The position numbers and the translations under genes were made by a program. Below the pieces are notes generated by a model. It was not told the DNA's origin, searched no databases, and was given only the letters and a program-made list of their open reading frames with translations. A DNA stretch of 64,000 nt. Source: Fimbriiglobus ruber (lineage in GTDB: Bacteria > Planctomycetota > Planctomycetia > Gemmatales > Gemmataceae). This document shows, one piece after another, positions 1 through 8,445 of this stretch (position 1 is the first letter of the stretch; the number at the start of each line of letters is the position of its first letter). Location: contig NZ_NIDE01000002.1 in assembly GCF_002197845.1 (NCBI RefSeq), forward strand, positions 124,001 to 188,000, in the 5' to 3' direction.

Positions 1-324
1 GAGATGACGAAGAAGATCTTCGACAGCTACGGGCAGGCGTTGGCGTATCTGCCCGTTCAATGGGTCGTCGCCGGGCTGGCGAGCGTGGTCGTCATCGTCG
101 GCGGCGTGAAGATGAAAAACCTGACCAGCCTCGCTTGGGCCCGCTGGGCTTCGGTCCTGGCGATGATTCCGTGCGTGAGCGGGTGCTGCTTGCTCGGCCT
201 TCCGATCGGCATCTGGGCATTGACGGTACTCGCGGCTCCCGAGGTCAAAGCGGCGTTCGCCGGCCGATCGGGTGCCGCGGGCGCCGCGGACGAACAAGAC
301 GACTGGGGCGACGGCGCCCGTTAA
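1..324 (+). CDS. C-terminal part of a membrane protein, cut by the window edge
   Basis: The frame is open from base 1 and the first ATG is at 4, with no room to see a ribosome-binding site, so this is probably the 3' end of a longer gene. About 107 residues are visible, with two hydrophobic stretches (roughly 17-35 and 48-78) and an acidic tail. The second stretch, with a CC pair and the motif LPIGIWAL, matches the C-terminal membrane region of the next gene (LPVGIWGL) and more weakly the third. The three are therefore tandem paralogues, and the missing part may hold a zinc ribbon like theirs. Function unknown. Confidence 0.6.
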   Translation, partial: EMTKKIFDSYGQALAYLPVQWVVAGLASVVVIVGGVKMKNLTSLAWARWASVLAMIPCVSGCCLLGLPIGIWALTVLAAPEVKAAFAGRSGAAGAADEQDDWGDGAR

Positions 325-356
325 CGCGGGCGAACTCACCCGAACGGGAGATGCCG

Positions 357-1109
357 ATGCCGGTTGTTCGCTGCCCGGTCTGCCGGGCCGAGTCCCAGGT
401 CGACGCCGCGGACCTGGGGTATCAGGTCGCGTGCCCCGGGTGCGGGGAGTCGTTCGTCGCGCGGACGGGCGACGCCGGCCCGCCGCCCGAGCGGTCGCGC
501 CGCCGGCACGACGACGAGGATCGCCGGCCCGATGACGAGGACAGGTCCCCCCGCCGGCGGTATAACGAAGATGATTACGACGATTACGACGACGGCCCGC
601 GGCGGCGGTTCCGCGACCCGGAAGACGACGTCGAACGCGCCCGAGCGGCCGTCCATCCGGTGGCCATTATTTCGATCGTCGTCTGTTCACTGGTCATCTT
701 CATCGGCATTGTGGAGTTCGCGTGGACCCTCGTGAACCCGCAAGCGGTCAACAACAACCCATTCAATTTTGGGAAAGCCCCGGGCCAGGCTCAGGGACAA
801 GCTCAGGGACAAGCTCACTTCGTCGGGTTCTTGACGGGGCGGGCGTGCGTCGTGTTCCTGCAACTCGTAGTCCTGGCCGGGTCGATCGCAATGCTACGGC
901 TCAAGAGCCGACCGCTCGCGATCACCGCAATGGTGATGCAGGTTCTCCCGTGTGCGGGCGTTTGCTGCATTGTCACCCTCCCGGTCGGCATTTGGGGGCT
1001 CGTGGTGCTCTTCCGGCCGGACGTGGTCGAAGCTTTTAACGCGGAGATCGATCGCCCGCGGCGACGACGGCGCACCCGCGACGGGGACGACGACGACCGC
1101 TACCGGTAA
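357..1109 (+). CDS. Zinc-ribbon, membrane-anchored protein (paralogue 2)
   Basis: About 250 residues. The N-terminus holds two CxxC pairs (CPVC and CPGC) typical of an MJ0042-like zinc ribbon. A long Arg/Asp-rich low-complexity linker follows, then two or three membrane segments, with a GQAQGQAQGQAH repeat between them. ATG 357 is preferred over ATG 351 because GGGAG lies 6 bases upstream of 357 but directly abuts 351. The order ribbon, charged linker, membrane segments is shared with the next gene. Paralogues like this are common in planctomycetes and have no assigned function. Confidence 0.72.
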   Translation: MPVVRCPVCRAESQVDAADLGYQVACPGCGESFVARTGDAGPPPERSRRRHDDEDRRPDDEDRSPRRRYNEDDYDDYDDGPRRRFRDPEDDVERARAAVHPVAIISIVVCSLVIFIGIVEFAWTLVNPQAVNNNPFNFGKAPGQAQGQAQGQAHFVGFLTGRACVVFLQLVVLAGSIAMLRLKSRPLAITAMVMQVLPCAGVCCIVTLPVGIWGLVVLFRPDVVEAFNAEIDRPRRRRRTRDGDDDDRYR

Positions 1110-1145
1110 ACCGACCCCCGTGGATCACGATTGCGAGACCCGACG

Positions 1146-1856
1146 ATGCCCGTTGTCCGTTGCCCGGCGTGCGACAGCATGGCCCAAGTGGACGAAGCCG
1201 ACCTCGGCCACCGCGTCGCGTGCCCGGCCTGTGGCGAACATTACACGGCCGAAGTGGACCGCCGGGGCGACTTACCCGAGCCGGAAACAACGGGTACGCG
1301 GTCCCGCCGCCGGTACGACGACGACCGCCCCCGGCGGAGCCGGTATGACGACGACGACGATGACGACGACCGCCCGTACCGCCGAAGGCGGCGGATCACA
1401 CGGGAGGAAGCCGTCCAGCGTCTCTCGGCCCCGGCCCTCGGACTGATCTGGACGGGGTGGATCGGCCTGGTGTTGTGCCTGGTGGTGGGCATCGGGTGCG
1501 CCGCGGTCGGGATTCAGAACCTCAACGACCGCGACAAGCAAGTGCGGGACGACGCGCCCGGGCTGATCTTTGTCGGCGCGTTCGCGGCGGTCATCGGGTG
1601 CCCCTGCCACGCGGTCATGGCGATCGGCGGGCATAAGATGAGAGGTCTTACCGGGACCGGGTGGATGTACGCGAGTGCGTGCGTCGGGATCGCCTCCCTG
1701 GTCGTCTGTGGGATTTGTTCGCCGACGACCTGGACCGGGTTCGGGTTCGGGCTCTGGGCACTGATCGCGATGAACCAGTCGGACGTACGCGCCGTCCTTG
1801 AGGCCGAGAAGCGGCGCGACCGCGACTGGCGACGGGATCGCGACTGGCAGGATTAA
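1146..1856 (+). CDS. Zinc-ribbon, membrane-anchored protein (paralogue 3)
   Basis: About 236 residues. It begins MPVVRCPACDS, nearly identical to the start of the preceding gene, with the second pair CPAC about 20 residues on. A D/R-rich linker containing a run of eight Asp follows, then several membrane segments from about residue 95. The tail is charged (RRDRDWRRDRDW). ATG 1146 is chosen because the zinc ribbon starts there and in both neighbours Met-Pro-Val-Val-Arg-Cys is the natural start. It lies 36 bases after the preceding stop, so probably one operon. Function unknown. Confidence 0.72.
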   Translation: MPVVRCPACDSMAQVDEADLGHRVACPACGEHYTAEVDRRGDLPEPETTGTRSRRRYDDDRPRRSRYDDDDDDDDRPYRRRRRITREEAVQRLSAPALGLIWTGWIGLVLCLVVGIGCAAVGIQNLNDRDKQVRDDAPGLIFVGAFAAVIGCPCHAVMAIGGHKMRGLTGTGWMYASACVGIASLVVCGICSPTTWTGFGFGLWALIAMNQSDVRAVLEAEKRRDRDWRRDRDWQD

Positions 1857-1910
1857 TCGGCCCGCCCGCCGCCCCGACCGAAGACCGACGATTCGCACCG
1901 AGGAGTGACC

Positions 1911-2294
1911 GTGAACGCGGACGTGTTGAATTTCGAGAAGGCCGGCGGGCTGGTCGCCGCGATCGCCCAGGACGCGGACACCGGCGACGTCCTGATGATC
2001 GCGTGGATGAACCGGGAGGCGTTCGAGGAGACGGTCCGGACCCGCAGGGCGGTCTACTACAGCCGCAGCCGGAACAGGCTCTGGCGCAAGGGCGAAGAAA
2101 GTGGAAACGTGCAGGAAGTGAAGAGTCTGTACGTCGACTGCGACGGCGACGCGGTCCTGCTCAAGGTGAAGCAGATCGGCGGCGCGGCGTGCCACGAGGG
2201 GTACCAGTCCTGCTTCTTCCGCGAACTCGACGGGGACGCCCTCCGCGTCGTCGGCGACCGCGTGTTCGACCCCGCCGCCGTGTACAAGAAGTAG
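1911..2294 (+). CDS. hisI: Phosphoribosyl-AMP cyclohydrolase
   Basis: Third step of histidine biosynthesis: opens the adenine ring of phosphoribosyl-AMP to give ProFAR. About 127 residues, the usual size of the single-domain enzyme without a HisE fusion. Family signatures seen: [21 protein letters not shown], the metal-binding DCDGD, and the zinc-binding Cys residues in DCDGD and [14 protein letters not shown] 1911 is preferred because AGGAG (1901-1905) is correctly spaced from it; GTG 1905 would overlap that site. hisG follows after a palindromic element. Confidence 0.95.
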   Translation: MNADVLNFEKAGGLVAAIAQDADTGDVLMIAWMNREAFEETVRTRRAVYYSRSRNRLWRKGEESGNVQEVKSLYVDCDGDAVLLKVKQIGGAACHEGYQSCFFRELDGDALRVVGDRVFDPAAVYKK

Positions 2295-2465
2295 TCATCA
2301 AGTCGTCAGGTCTTCAAGTCTTCAAGTCTTCAAGTCCCGGAAGCACCATTCCGGGCCGCGGTTCGTAACATAGCCCGATAACTGTGCGGGTCTCACCGGA
2401 CGGCCGATCGTAGCGCCGCCCCATGTTTTCGGACTTGAAGACTTGAAGACCTGACGACTTGATGA
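2295..2465. repeat. 171-bp element bounded by 35-bp inverted repeats
   Basis: The left arm (2295-2337) and right arm (2431-2465) are inverse complements. The right arm matches perfectly over 35 bp. The left arm carries one extra copy of the octamer TTCAAGTC. The arms are built from that direct octamer, starting TCATCAAGTCGTCAGG. About 93 bp lie between them. The element fills the whole hisI-hisG gap. A related single arm lies after cysK (4951-4978). It looks like a mobile or dispersed extragenic palindrome and could fold into a long hairpin in the his transcript. Confidence 0.75.
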
Positions 2466-2497
2466 CTCAGTGAGCGAGGCTCCGCGAGCGAGCGACC

Positions 2498-3376
2498 ATG
2501 ACCACTCCCGTTTTGAAGCTCGGCATCCCCGCCGGGTCGTTGCAAGAGGCGACCGGCGAACTGTTCCGCAAGGCCGGGTACAAGATCTCGTTCCCGTCGC
2601 GGAGCTACTACCCGACGATCGACGACCCGGAGATCCACTGCACACTGATCCGCGCGCAGGAAATCGCCCGGTACGTTCAGGACGGGTCGCTCGACTGCGG
2701 GCTGACCGGGCACGACTGGGTCGTCGAGAACGACGCGAAGGTGACCGAGCTGGCCGAACTCGTGTTCAGCAAGGTGAGCCGTAAGCCGGTCCGGTGGGTG
2801 CTCGCCGTACCGACCGAGTCGCCGATCCAGACGCCGAAGGACTTGCAGGGCAAGCGGATCGCCACCGAGGTGGTGAACATCACCCGCCGCTGGCTGGCGT
2901 CCCACGGCGTCACCGCCAACGTCGAGTTCAGCTGGGGGGCGACCGAGGTCAAGCCGCCGCGGTTGGCCGACGCGATCGTGGAAGTTACCGAGACCGGCAG
3001 TTCGCTCCGGGCGAACAACCTCCGCATCGTCTGCGACATCCTGACCAGCACGACTCGGTTCATCGCCAACGACAACGCGGCGGTCGACCCGTGGAAGCGG
3101 CGCAAGATGGACGACCTGATCCTCATGCTCCGCGGGGCGATGGCGGCCGAGAACAAGGTCGGGCTGATGATGAACGTGCGGAAGGCGGACCTGGAAAAAG
3201 TCCTCGCCGTCCTCCCGGCCATGCTCAAGCCGACGATCTCCGGCCTCTCGGATCCGAACTGGGCGGACGTCATGGCCATCCTGGACGAGGACGCCGTCCG
3301 CCGCCTCATCCCCGACCTCAAACGCTCCGGGGCGTCCGGGATCGTCGAGTTCCCGCTGACGAAGATCATCGATTAA
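2498..3376 (+). CDS. hisG: ATP phosphoribosyltransferase, long form
   Basis: First, feedback-regulated step of histidine biosynthesis: ATP plus PRPP gives phosphoribosyl-ATP. 292 residues, the length of the long form. The N-terminal catalytic domain shows GLTGHDWV and the PRPP-binding loop [18 protein letters not shown]. The last 75 residues ([12 protein letters not shown] onward) match the C-terminal histidine-binding regulatory domain, so no HisZ partner should be needed. It lies 203 bp after hisI, separated by the palindromic element; no other his genes are in the window. Confidence 0.95.
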   Translation: MTTPVLKLGIPAGSLQEATGELFRKAGYKISFPSRSYYPTIDDPEIHCTLIRAQEIARYVQDGSLDCGLTGHDWVVENDAKVTELAELVFSKVSRKPVRWVLAVPTESPIQTPKDLQGKRIATEVVNITRRWLASHGVTANVEFSWGATEVKPPRLADAIVEVTETGSSLRANNLRIVCDILTSTTRFIANDNAAVDPWKRRKMDDLILMLRGAMAAENKVGLMMNVRKADLEKVLAVLPAMLKPTISGLSDPNWADVMAILDEDAVRRLIPDLKRSGASGIVEFPLTKIID

Positions 3377-3404
3377 GTTGGCAGGCGGGTGGTCGAACGG
3401 GAAC

Positions 3405-3762
3405 GGGTTGGCGTCAGCCCCCGGTGTCCCCGGGCTCCCGCCCGGGTCTACGTTAGGCCGCCCCGGAGGGGCGGAAAACAGGCCTCCGAATACGTGTGAT
3501 AGCCGTGGGGAAACATTGGTTTTCCGCCCCTCCGGGGCGGCCTAACGTAGACCCGGGCGGGAGCCCTCGTTGTACCCCACAAGTCTGCAACGTCTTTCGT
3601 AACAAGATGTTGCGGAAACGGCATTCGGAAGGCCCAAATCCGCTTCGCCGTTTGGAAAACGCTTGTTTTCCAGGCCATTCGGAAGGGGCATTTTCGCTGC
3701 TTCCGACTTATGGGGTACAACGAGGGCGGGAGCCCGGGGACACCGGGGCTTGACGCCAACCC
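3405..3762. repeat. Nested set of long inverted repeats
   Basis: This element fills the hisG-cysK gap. Outer arms 3405-3442 and 3725-3762 match at 37 of 38 positions. An inner pair, 3432-3479 and 3519-3566, is a perfect 48-bp inverted repeat. A third pair, 3566-3585 and 3705-3724, matches at 19 of 20. Inside the third loop the motif CATTCGGAAGG occurs twice in direct orientation. The outer arm and inner pair share the core GGGCTCCCGCC. No ORF here looks real. It looks like a composite of dispersed palindromes, one inserted in another. Confidence 0.8.
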
Positions 3763-3917
3763 GCTCCCGAACCACGGTCCCGGGGCGCCTCCCAGAAGTC
3801 TCCCTCACCCGCTTGCCTTGCTGGAGATGAACACGCTTCCTAAGATTGTCGATAACATAAATCGGAATACTAAAGTTTCCGCGATTCCTGGTCCCTTTCC
3901 CATCCGGAGTGCCCGTC

Positions 3918-4937
3918 ATGCGTGATACCGCGTCTATCCGTCCCAAGGTGTACGACAGCATTACCGAAACGATCGGCGGCACCCCGCTGATCAAGCTGCA
4001 CCGGGTCACGAAGGGGTGCCACGGCACCGTTATCGCCAAGCTCGAAAACTTCAACCCGCTCTGGTCGGTCAAGGACCGGATCGGGGTGGCGATGATTGAG
4101 GACGCGGAGAAGAGCGGGAAGATCAACAAAGACACGCTCATCATCGAGCCGACGTCCGGGAACACCGGGATCGGCCTCGCGTTCACCTGCGCGGCGAAGG
4201 GGTATCGGCTCGCCGTGACCATGCCGGAGAGCATGTCGCTGGAACGGCGGCGGCTGCTCAAGGCGCTCGGCGCGGACCTCTACCTCACCCCCCGGGAGCA
4301 GGGCATGCGGGGGGCCATCGCCAAGGCCGAGGAACTCCGCCGGGAGCACGGCGGCGAGCCGAAAGCGTTCATCCCCCAGCAGTTCGAGAACCCGGCCAAC
4401 CCGGAAGTCCACCGCCAGACGACCGCCGAGGAAATCTGGAAGGCGACCGGCGGGAAGTTCGACATCTTCGTGTCCGGCGTCGGGACGGGCGGGACGATCA
4501 CCGGCTGTGGCGAAGTGTTCAAGAGCCGCAACAAAGCGATCCGGTGCGTCGCGGTCGAGCCGACGGCCAGTTCGGTCCTCACCCAGCACCTCGTGGACGG
4601 CGTCCCGGTCGACCAGGTCAAGCCCGGCCCGCACAAGATTCAGGGGATCGGCGCGGGGTTCGTTCCCGGCATCGTTCAGCAGGGGCTCAAGCGAGCCAAG
4701 GACGGCGGGTACACGCTGATCGACGAAGTGGTCCAGGTCACGGAAGACGAGTCGTTCGAGATGGCCCGCCGGCTGGCGAAGGAAGAGGGCATGCTCTGCG
4801 GCATTAGCTGCGGCGCCGCGACGGCGGCCGCCATCAAGATCGCCATGCGGCCCGACTCAGCCGGCAAGACGATCATCGTCGTCCTCCCCGACCTCGGCGA
4901 GCGCTACCTGTCGACGGCCCTCTACCCGCAAGACTGA
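3918..4937 (+). CDS. cysK: Cysteine synthase (O-acetylserine sulfhydrylase)
   Basis: PLP enzyme that makes L-cysteine from O-acetylserine and sulfide. About 339 residues. The PLP lysine is K52 in NPLWSVKDR. The substrate loop PTSGNTG follows near residue 80, and the PLP-phosphate loop GTGGTITG is present. ATG 3918 is chosen over GTG 3909 because GGAG sits 8 bases upstream of 3918. The protein ends after the usual [11 protein letters not shown] motif, so it has no C-terminal CBS domains of the CBS type. It could act on other O-activated serines, but the sequence is typical CysK. Confidence 0.93.
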   Translation: MRDTASIRPKVYDSITETIGGTPLIKLHRVTKGCHGTVIAKLENFNPLWSVKDRIGVAMIEDAEKSGKINKDTLIIEPTSGNTGIGLAFTCAAKGYRLAVTMPESMSLERRRLLKALGADLYLTPREQGMRGAIAKAEELRREHGGEPKAFIPQQFENPANPEVHRQTTAEEIWKATGGKFDIFVSGVGTGGTITGCGEVFKSRNKAIRCVAVEPTASSVLTQHLVDGVPVDQVKPGPHKIQGIGAGFVPGIVQQGLKRAKDGGYTLIDEVVQVTEDESFEMARRLAKEEGMLCGISCGAATAAAIKIAMRPDSAGKTIIVVLPDLGERYLSTALYPQD

Positions 4938-4950
4938 CATCAGTCTGCGA

Positions 4951-4978
4951 GTCATCAGGTCGTCAAGTCATTAAGTCC
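4951..4978. repeat. Single arm related to the 2295-2465 element
   Basis: The sequence GTCATCAGGTCGTCAAGTCA and the following bases resemble the left arm at 2295-2337, with GTCATCA, GTCGTCAAG and AAGTCC blocks. No partner arm is seen nearby. It may be a decayed or solo copy. Confidence 0.45.
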
Positions 4979-5041
4979 GGGTGGGCGGGAGACAAAAGCC
5001 GCCCACCCGAGGTCCGCAGCTCGATTCGTGCCGCGCCCGAA

Positions 5042-5896
5042 TCACTCCCCCGGCTCGTCGTTCGGCTCCGCCGGCAGGTCGGGCCGGGCGGCGCGGCGGG
5101 CCAGTTCGATCAGGGCGAGCAGGACGTGCGGGTTCGGGATCGACTCCAGATCCTGTGTGGTCCAGGTTAACCACTTCCCCTTGCGCTTGACCGACAACTT
5201 CTTCTGCACGATCGACACGTCCCCGAGTTCGACCCACGGGAGGACGTTCTTACCCACCCGCAGCCCGTCCCAACCGACCTCGAACGGGCCGAACACCTGG
5301 GGCTCTCCGGCTGCGTATTTGGCGATCGCGGGCGGGCCGAGGAACAAGAAGGTCGCCCGCTGGACCCGCTCGACCAGCTGCCCGTACTCGCTGACCACGG
5401 GCGTGAACTTGACCTCGGTTCCGTCCGCCCGGCGGACGATCAGGCCCCCGTTCCAGATCTGAAACACCGGCACCCCGACCTCCAACCAACACGCAGTCAC
5501 GCCGCCCGCGTCGTCGGGGCGGACGGCAACCGTGCCGCTGTCGGCCTTGACGCGGACCTCAACGATCTCCGCCCACGGGAACGATTCCACCTCCCTGCGC
5601 TGGACCCGCAGCAAGCCGGTCGGGTACGCGAGGACGTGCAGCCCGCGTGTGCGGTACAGGTGCCAGAGGAGCATCACCCCGGACGCGGGCGGGAGAATCA
5701 ACAGCAGAAGAGAGCCCTTGTTAACGAACGCCGGGCCTTCCACCCAGTACAAGTAATTCCCGACCAGTGAAAGAGTTACGAGGGCGACCCCGAGGGCGAA
5801 CTTGGCCCGGAACCGCCCCGGACTAAGCCCGAACACGGCGTCCGGCTCCCCCAACTCTTCGCGGCAGCGGTCGATGACGATGTCGGCTGTACTCAC
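5042..5896 (-). CDS. Membrane protein of unknown function (DUF6585-like)
   Basis: 284 residues. Two membrane segments near the N-terminus (about 32-52 and 62-80) are followed by a long soluble part rich in short beta-strand-like stretches. The pattern of two TM segments, a PH-like half (residues 85-180) and a second similar half (FGPFEVGWDGLRVGKNVLPWVEL) resembles DUF6585 proteins; that assignment is from memory and is tentative. The start is GTG at 5896. It is convergent with cysK. Confidence 0.6.
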   Translation of the reverse strand: MSTADIVIDRCREELGEPDAVFGLSPGRFRAKFALGVALVTLSLVGNYLYWVEGPAFVNKGSLLLLILPPASGVMLLWHLYRTRGLHVLAYPTGLLRVQRREVESFPWAEIVEVRVKADSGTVAVRPDDAGGVTACWLEVGVPVFQIWNGGLIVRRADGTEVKFTPVVSEYGQLVERVQRATFLFLGPPAIAKYAAGEPQVFGPFEVGWDGLRVGKNVLPWVELGDVSIVQKKLSVKRKGKWLTWTTQDLESIPNPHVLLALIELARRAARPDLPAEPNDEPGE

Positions 5897-6123
5897 CTGG
5901 CGGTTCCCGGAAGGAGCCGGATACGAATCGGCCGTGGCATCATACCACCCGCGCCCCGCCGGGGCACGGGCGCCCCGGGCGGCCGTCGCGACTCCCTAAG
6001 ATTCGGGCACGAATTTGCGCTCGCCCGCGATCAAACCACCCGTGCTTGTTCCCAACGGGTTTCGTCCATAAACTTTATCTCTATCGTCGCGCCCGCGCCG
6101 GGGGCGACAGCGGGAACGCGTTC

Positions 6124-6645
6124 ATGCCAGCCGACCCGATACCGGAAGCCGTGCCGTCCGGAACGTCTATTTTGTTCGTCTGTACCGGTAACACGTGCCG
6201 CAGTCCGCTCGCAGAGGCCCTCTGCCGGCGGTTGGCGGCCGACCGGCTCGGGTGTACCCCGGACGAACTGGCCGCCCGCGGGGTCGTGATCCGGTCGGCG
6301 GGCGTCGCCGCCATGCCGGGGGACGAGGCGGCGGGCCTGGCGGTCGAGGTCGCGCGGGAACTCGGCGCGGACCTGACCGACCACCGCAGCCGGCCGGTGA
6401 ACCCGGAGCTGTTGGCCGACGCGACGCGGGTCGTGGCCATGACGCGGATGCACGCGATCGCCCTCGCGATGCACTTTCCCGGGCTCGGCCCCGTCCCGGA
6501 GCTGCTCTGCGGCCCCGAAGGCGACCTGGACGACCCGCTCGGCGGCGACCTGGACGTTTACCGCGATTGCGCGGAGGTCATCCTCCGACACCTCGGGCGC
6601 GTCTTGCCCGAATGGCTGGGGACCCCGCGGAGTGGCGCGGCGTGA
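6124..6645 (+). CDS. Low-molecular-weight protein phosphatase, arginine-phosphatase subtype
   Basis: About 173 residues. The P-loop CTGNTCRSP (C20 to R26) is the CX5R catalytic loop of low-molecular-weight phosphatases, and a DDP late in the protein supplies the usual general acid. In this loop classical tyrosine phosphatases carry Ile or Val where this protein has Thr. That Thr is the determinant described for YwlE-type protein-arginine phosphatases. rpiB lies 58 bp downstream, the same neighbourhood as ywlE in Bacillus. ATG 6124 lies about 14 residues before the first beta strand. Substrate is inferred. Confidence 0.82.
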   Translation: MPADPIPEAVPSGTSILFVCTGNTCRSPLAEALCRRLAADRLGCTPDELAARGVVIRSAGVAAMPGDEAAGLAVEVARELGADLTDHRSRPVNPELLADATRVVAMTRMHAIALAMHFPGLGPVPELLCGPEGDLDDPLGGDLDVYRDCAEVILRHLGRVLPEWLGTPRSGAA

Positions 6646-6703
6646 CGGCCGGTTGGTTTATCTCGAACGACTTAGACTTTAGAACGACGGAGTGGCCGGG
6701 GAT

Positions 6704-7159
6704 ATGAAAATCGCGGTGGGTAACGATCACCGGGGGGTGGCTGCCAAGCAGCGGATCGCGACCGTCCTTAACGGGCTCGGGCACGAACTCATCGATCTCG
6801 GCGCGACCATCTCGGGCAGCGCCGACTACCCGGACTTCGCCATCCCGGTGGCCGAGGTGGTCGCCGGCGGCGGGGCGGACCGCGGCATCCTAATCTGCGC
6901 GACCGGCCACGGCATGTGCATCGTGGCGAACAAGGTCCACGGCATCCGGGCGGTCAACTGCCGGGACGTGGTCGACGCCGAGATGAGCCGCCTGCACAAC
7001 GACGCGAACGTCCTCTGCCTGTCCGCCGACCTGCTGGGCGAGGAGGCGATCGAGCGCATGGTCCGCACGTGGCTCGAAACCAAGTTCGAGGGCGGCCGCC
7101 ACGCCCGCCGGCTCGACAAGATCAGCCGGTACGAAAACGACCAGTCTGTGAAGAGCTAA
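6704..7159 (+). CDS. rpiB: Ribose-5-phosphate isomerase B / RpiB-LacAB sugar isomerase
   Basis: 151 residues. Interconverts ribose-5-phosphate and ribulose-5-phosphate in the pentose phosphate pathway. The N-terminal GNDHRG matches the family motif (S/N)DHAG. The catalytic Cys is in LICATGHGM and the HNDANVL motif holds the phosphate-binding His. The ATG at 6704 starts exactly at the first strand. It is probably cotranscribed with the phosphatase upstream. Some substitutions (CATGHGMC for CGTGIGMS) leave room for a related sugar phosphate as substrate. Confidence 0.9.
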   Translation: MKIAVGNDHRGVAAKQRIATVLNGLGHELIDLGATISGSADYPDFAIPVAEVVAGGGADRGILICATGHGMCIVANKVHGIRAVNCRDVVDAEMSRLHNDANVLCLSADLLGEEAIERMVRTWLETKFEGGRHARRLDKISRYENDQSVKS

Positions 7160-7219
7160 TCCGAACGACACTTCTCGCGGTGAACCCGAACTCGCATCGG
7201 GCGTCACACGGTCCAGGCA

Positions 7220-8002
7220 TCAGACGACCGGCGGGCACGGGTCGGACCCGCGCCCGGTCGCGATCAGAACGGTCAACCGCGCCTCACAGGCGACCGCACG
7301 GTCGAAATCCCCGGCGTTCCGGAATACGGTTGTCATTCGCGTGAGGCAGCCGGTACAGACGACCGCCACCGGGTCGACGCCGGCCAGGATCCTCGCCGCG
7401 TCGCGCGGGCTGCCGACCCCAACCCACACGTTGGCCAGCGTCAGGGCGTACGTCGGCACGTCGGGGGCCAATCGCACCGCTTCGTGGAGCGGTATGAACA
7501 GGTCTTCCGGCTCGGCGTTCAAGGCCCACAGGCAGAGGGCGTACCGGTAGTGCCCCTCGGCATACCCCGGGTTCTGCCGCAGCAGCCCCCGCCAGATTCG
7601 CGCCGCCTGCGTGTGCGCCCCGGCGCGGAACAGTCGGCCGGCGACGTGCGGGATCAGGTCGCCCCCGACGTCCGGCGCGCCGTCCAGTGTTCGCAGTACT
7701 CGCCGGGCTGACCGCACCTCCCCGCGGGCCAGGTAGGCGTCTGTCAGGGCCAGCCGGGCGAGCGGGCGGAGCGGCACCAGAAACTCGGCCGTTTCCAGCG
7801 CGTGGACCGCGGTCGGGAAGTCGCCGCACGCCCACGCGGCGACGCCCAGCCGCTCCCACAGGCGGCCGTCGTCCGGGTGGTCGCCGACCCCGCGGCGGGC
7901 GACCGCGACCGCCCGGTCGAACGCGCCCGCGTCCGCGTACGAGTCGGCCACCGTCAAGTAGTGTTCAGCCGCGTAGGCGGCCGGGTCGCTCGGGTCGGTC
8001 AT
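7220..8002 (-). CDS. TPR protein A
   Basis: 260 residues of helical tetratricopeptide-like repeats with a conserved Ala/Gly/Tyr spacing (for example HYLTVADSYADAGAFDRAVAVA). There is no signal peptide. A CxxC-like pair occurs near the C-terminus (VVCTGCLTRM). A second TPR gene of similar size and layout lies just past rpsR. The two share the order of segments and the C-terminal Cys-rich turn, so they look like paralogues split by rpsR. Partner unknown. Confidence 0.7.
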   Translation of the reverse strand: MTDPSDPAAYAAEHYLTVADSYADAGAFDRAVAVARRGVGDHPDDGRLWERLGVAAWACGDFPTAVHALETAEFLVPLRPLARLALTDAYLARGEVRSARRVLRTLDGAPDVGGDLIPHVAGRLFRAGAHTQAARIWRGLLRQNPGYAEGHYRYALCLWALNAEPEDLFIPLHEAVRLAPDVPTYALTLANVWVGVGSPRDAARILAGVDPVAVVCTGCLTRMTTVFRNAGDFDRAVACEARLTVLIATGRGSDPCPPVV

Positions 8003-8093
8003 GCTCGCCCCCGGTCATCGGGTCAGAAGTTCGATCACCTTGGTCACGCCCACGGGATTTGTGAACCGCATCGCGCGCTCGTGAGTAAGCTGA

Positions 8094-8363
8094 TTACTCG
8101 GCGGTGTAAGGCAGCAGGGCCATGAACCGCGCCCGCTTGACCGCCCGGGCGAGCGCCTTCTGGGCGGTGGCGCTCAGCCCCGTTCGTCTGCGGGACATGA
8201 GCTTCCCGTGCGATGTGATGAACTTCTTGAGCATCGACACGTCTTTGTAGTCGAAGAATGCCGGCCGCGGCTCGTACCCCTTGGGCACCCCGTTGAACCC
8301 CCGCCGCGACTTCGCCCGGACGAGCTTTTGCCCGCTGGCTGATTGTTTTTGTGCCCGAGCCAT
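8094..8363 (-). CDS. rpsR: 30S ribosomal protein S18
   Basis: 89 residues. Small-subunit protein that binds with S6 near the platform. The C-terminal half ([20 protein letters not shown], then [19 protein letters not shown]) is the conserved S18 signature. The start MARAQKQSA at 8363 is chosen because residues further upstream are not S18-like. The usual partners rpsF and rplI are not adjacent, so the gene stands alone between two TPR genes. Confidence 0.96.
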   Translation of the reverse strand: MARAQKQSASGQKLVRAKSRRGFNGVPKGYEPRPAFFDYKDVSMLKKFITSHGKLMSRRRTGLSATAQKALARAVKRARFMALLPYTAE

Positions 8364-8445
8364 TGCGTCCCCCGTGCTGAAAAGATGAACGGCATTGAAC
8401 GTCGCCGTGCCCGGTGATTGGCTCGGCGGCGGCGGGCCAAATGTT

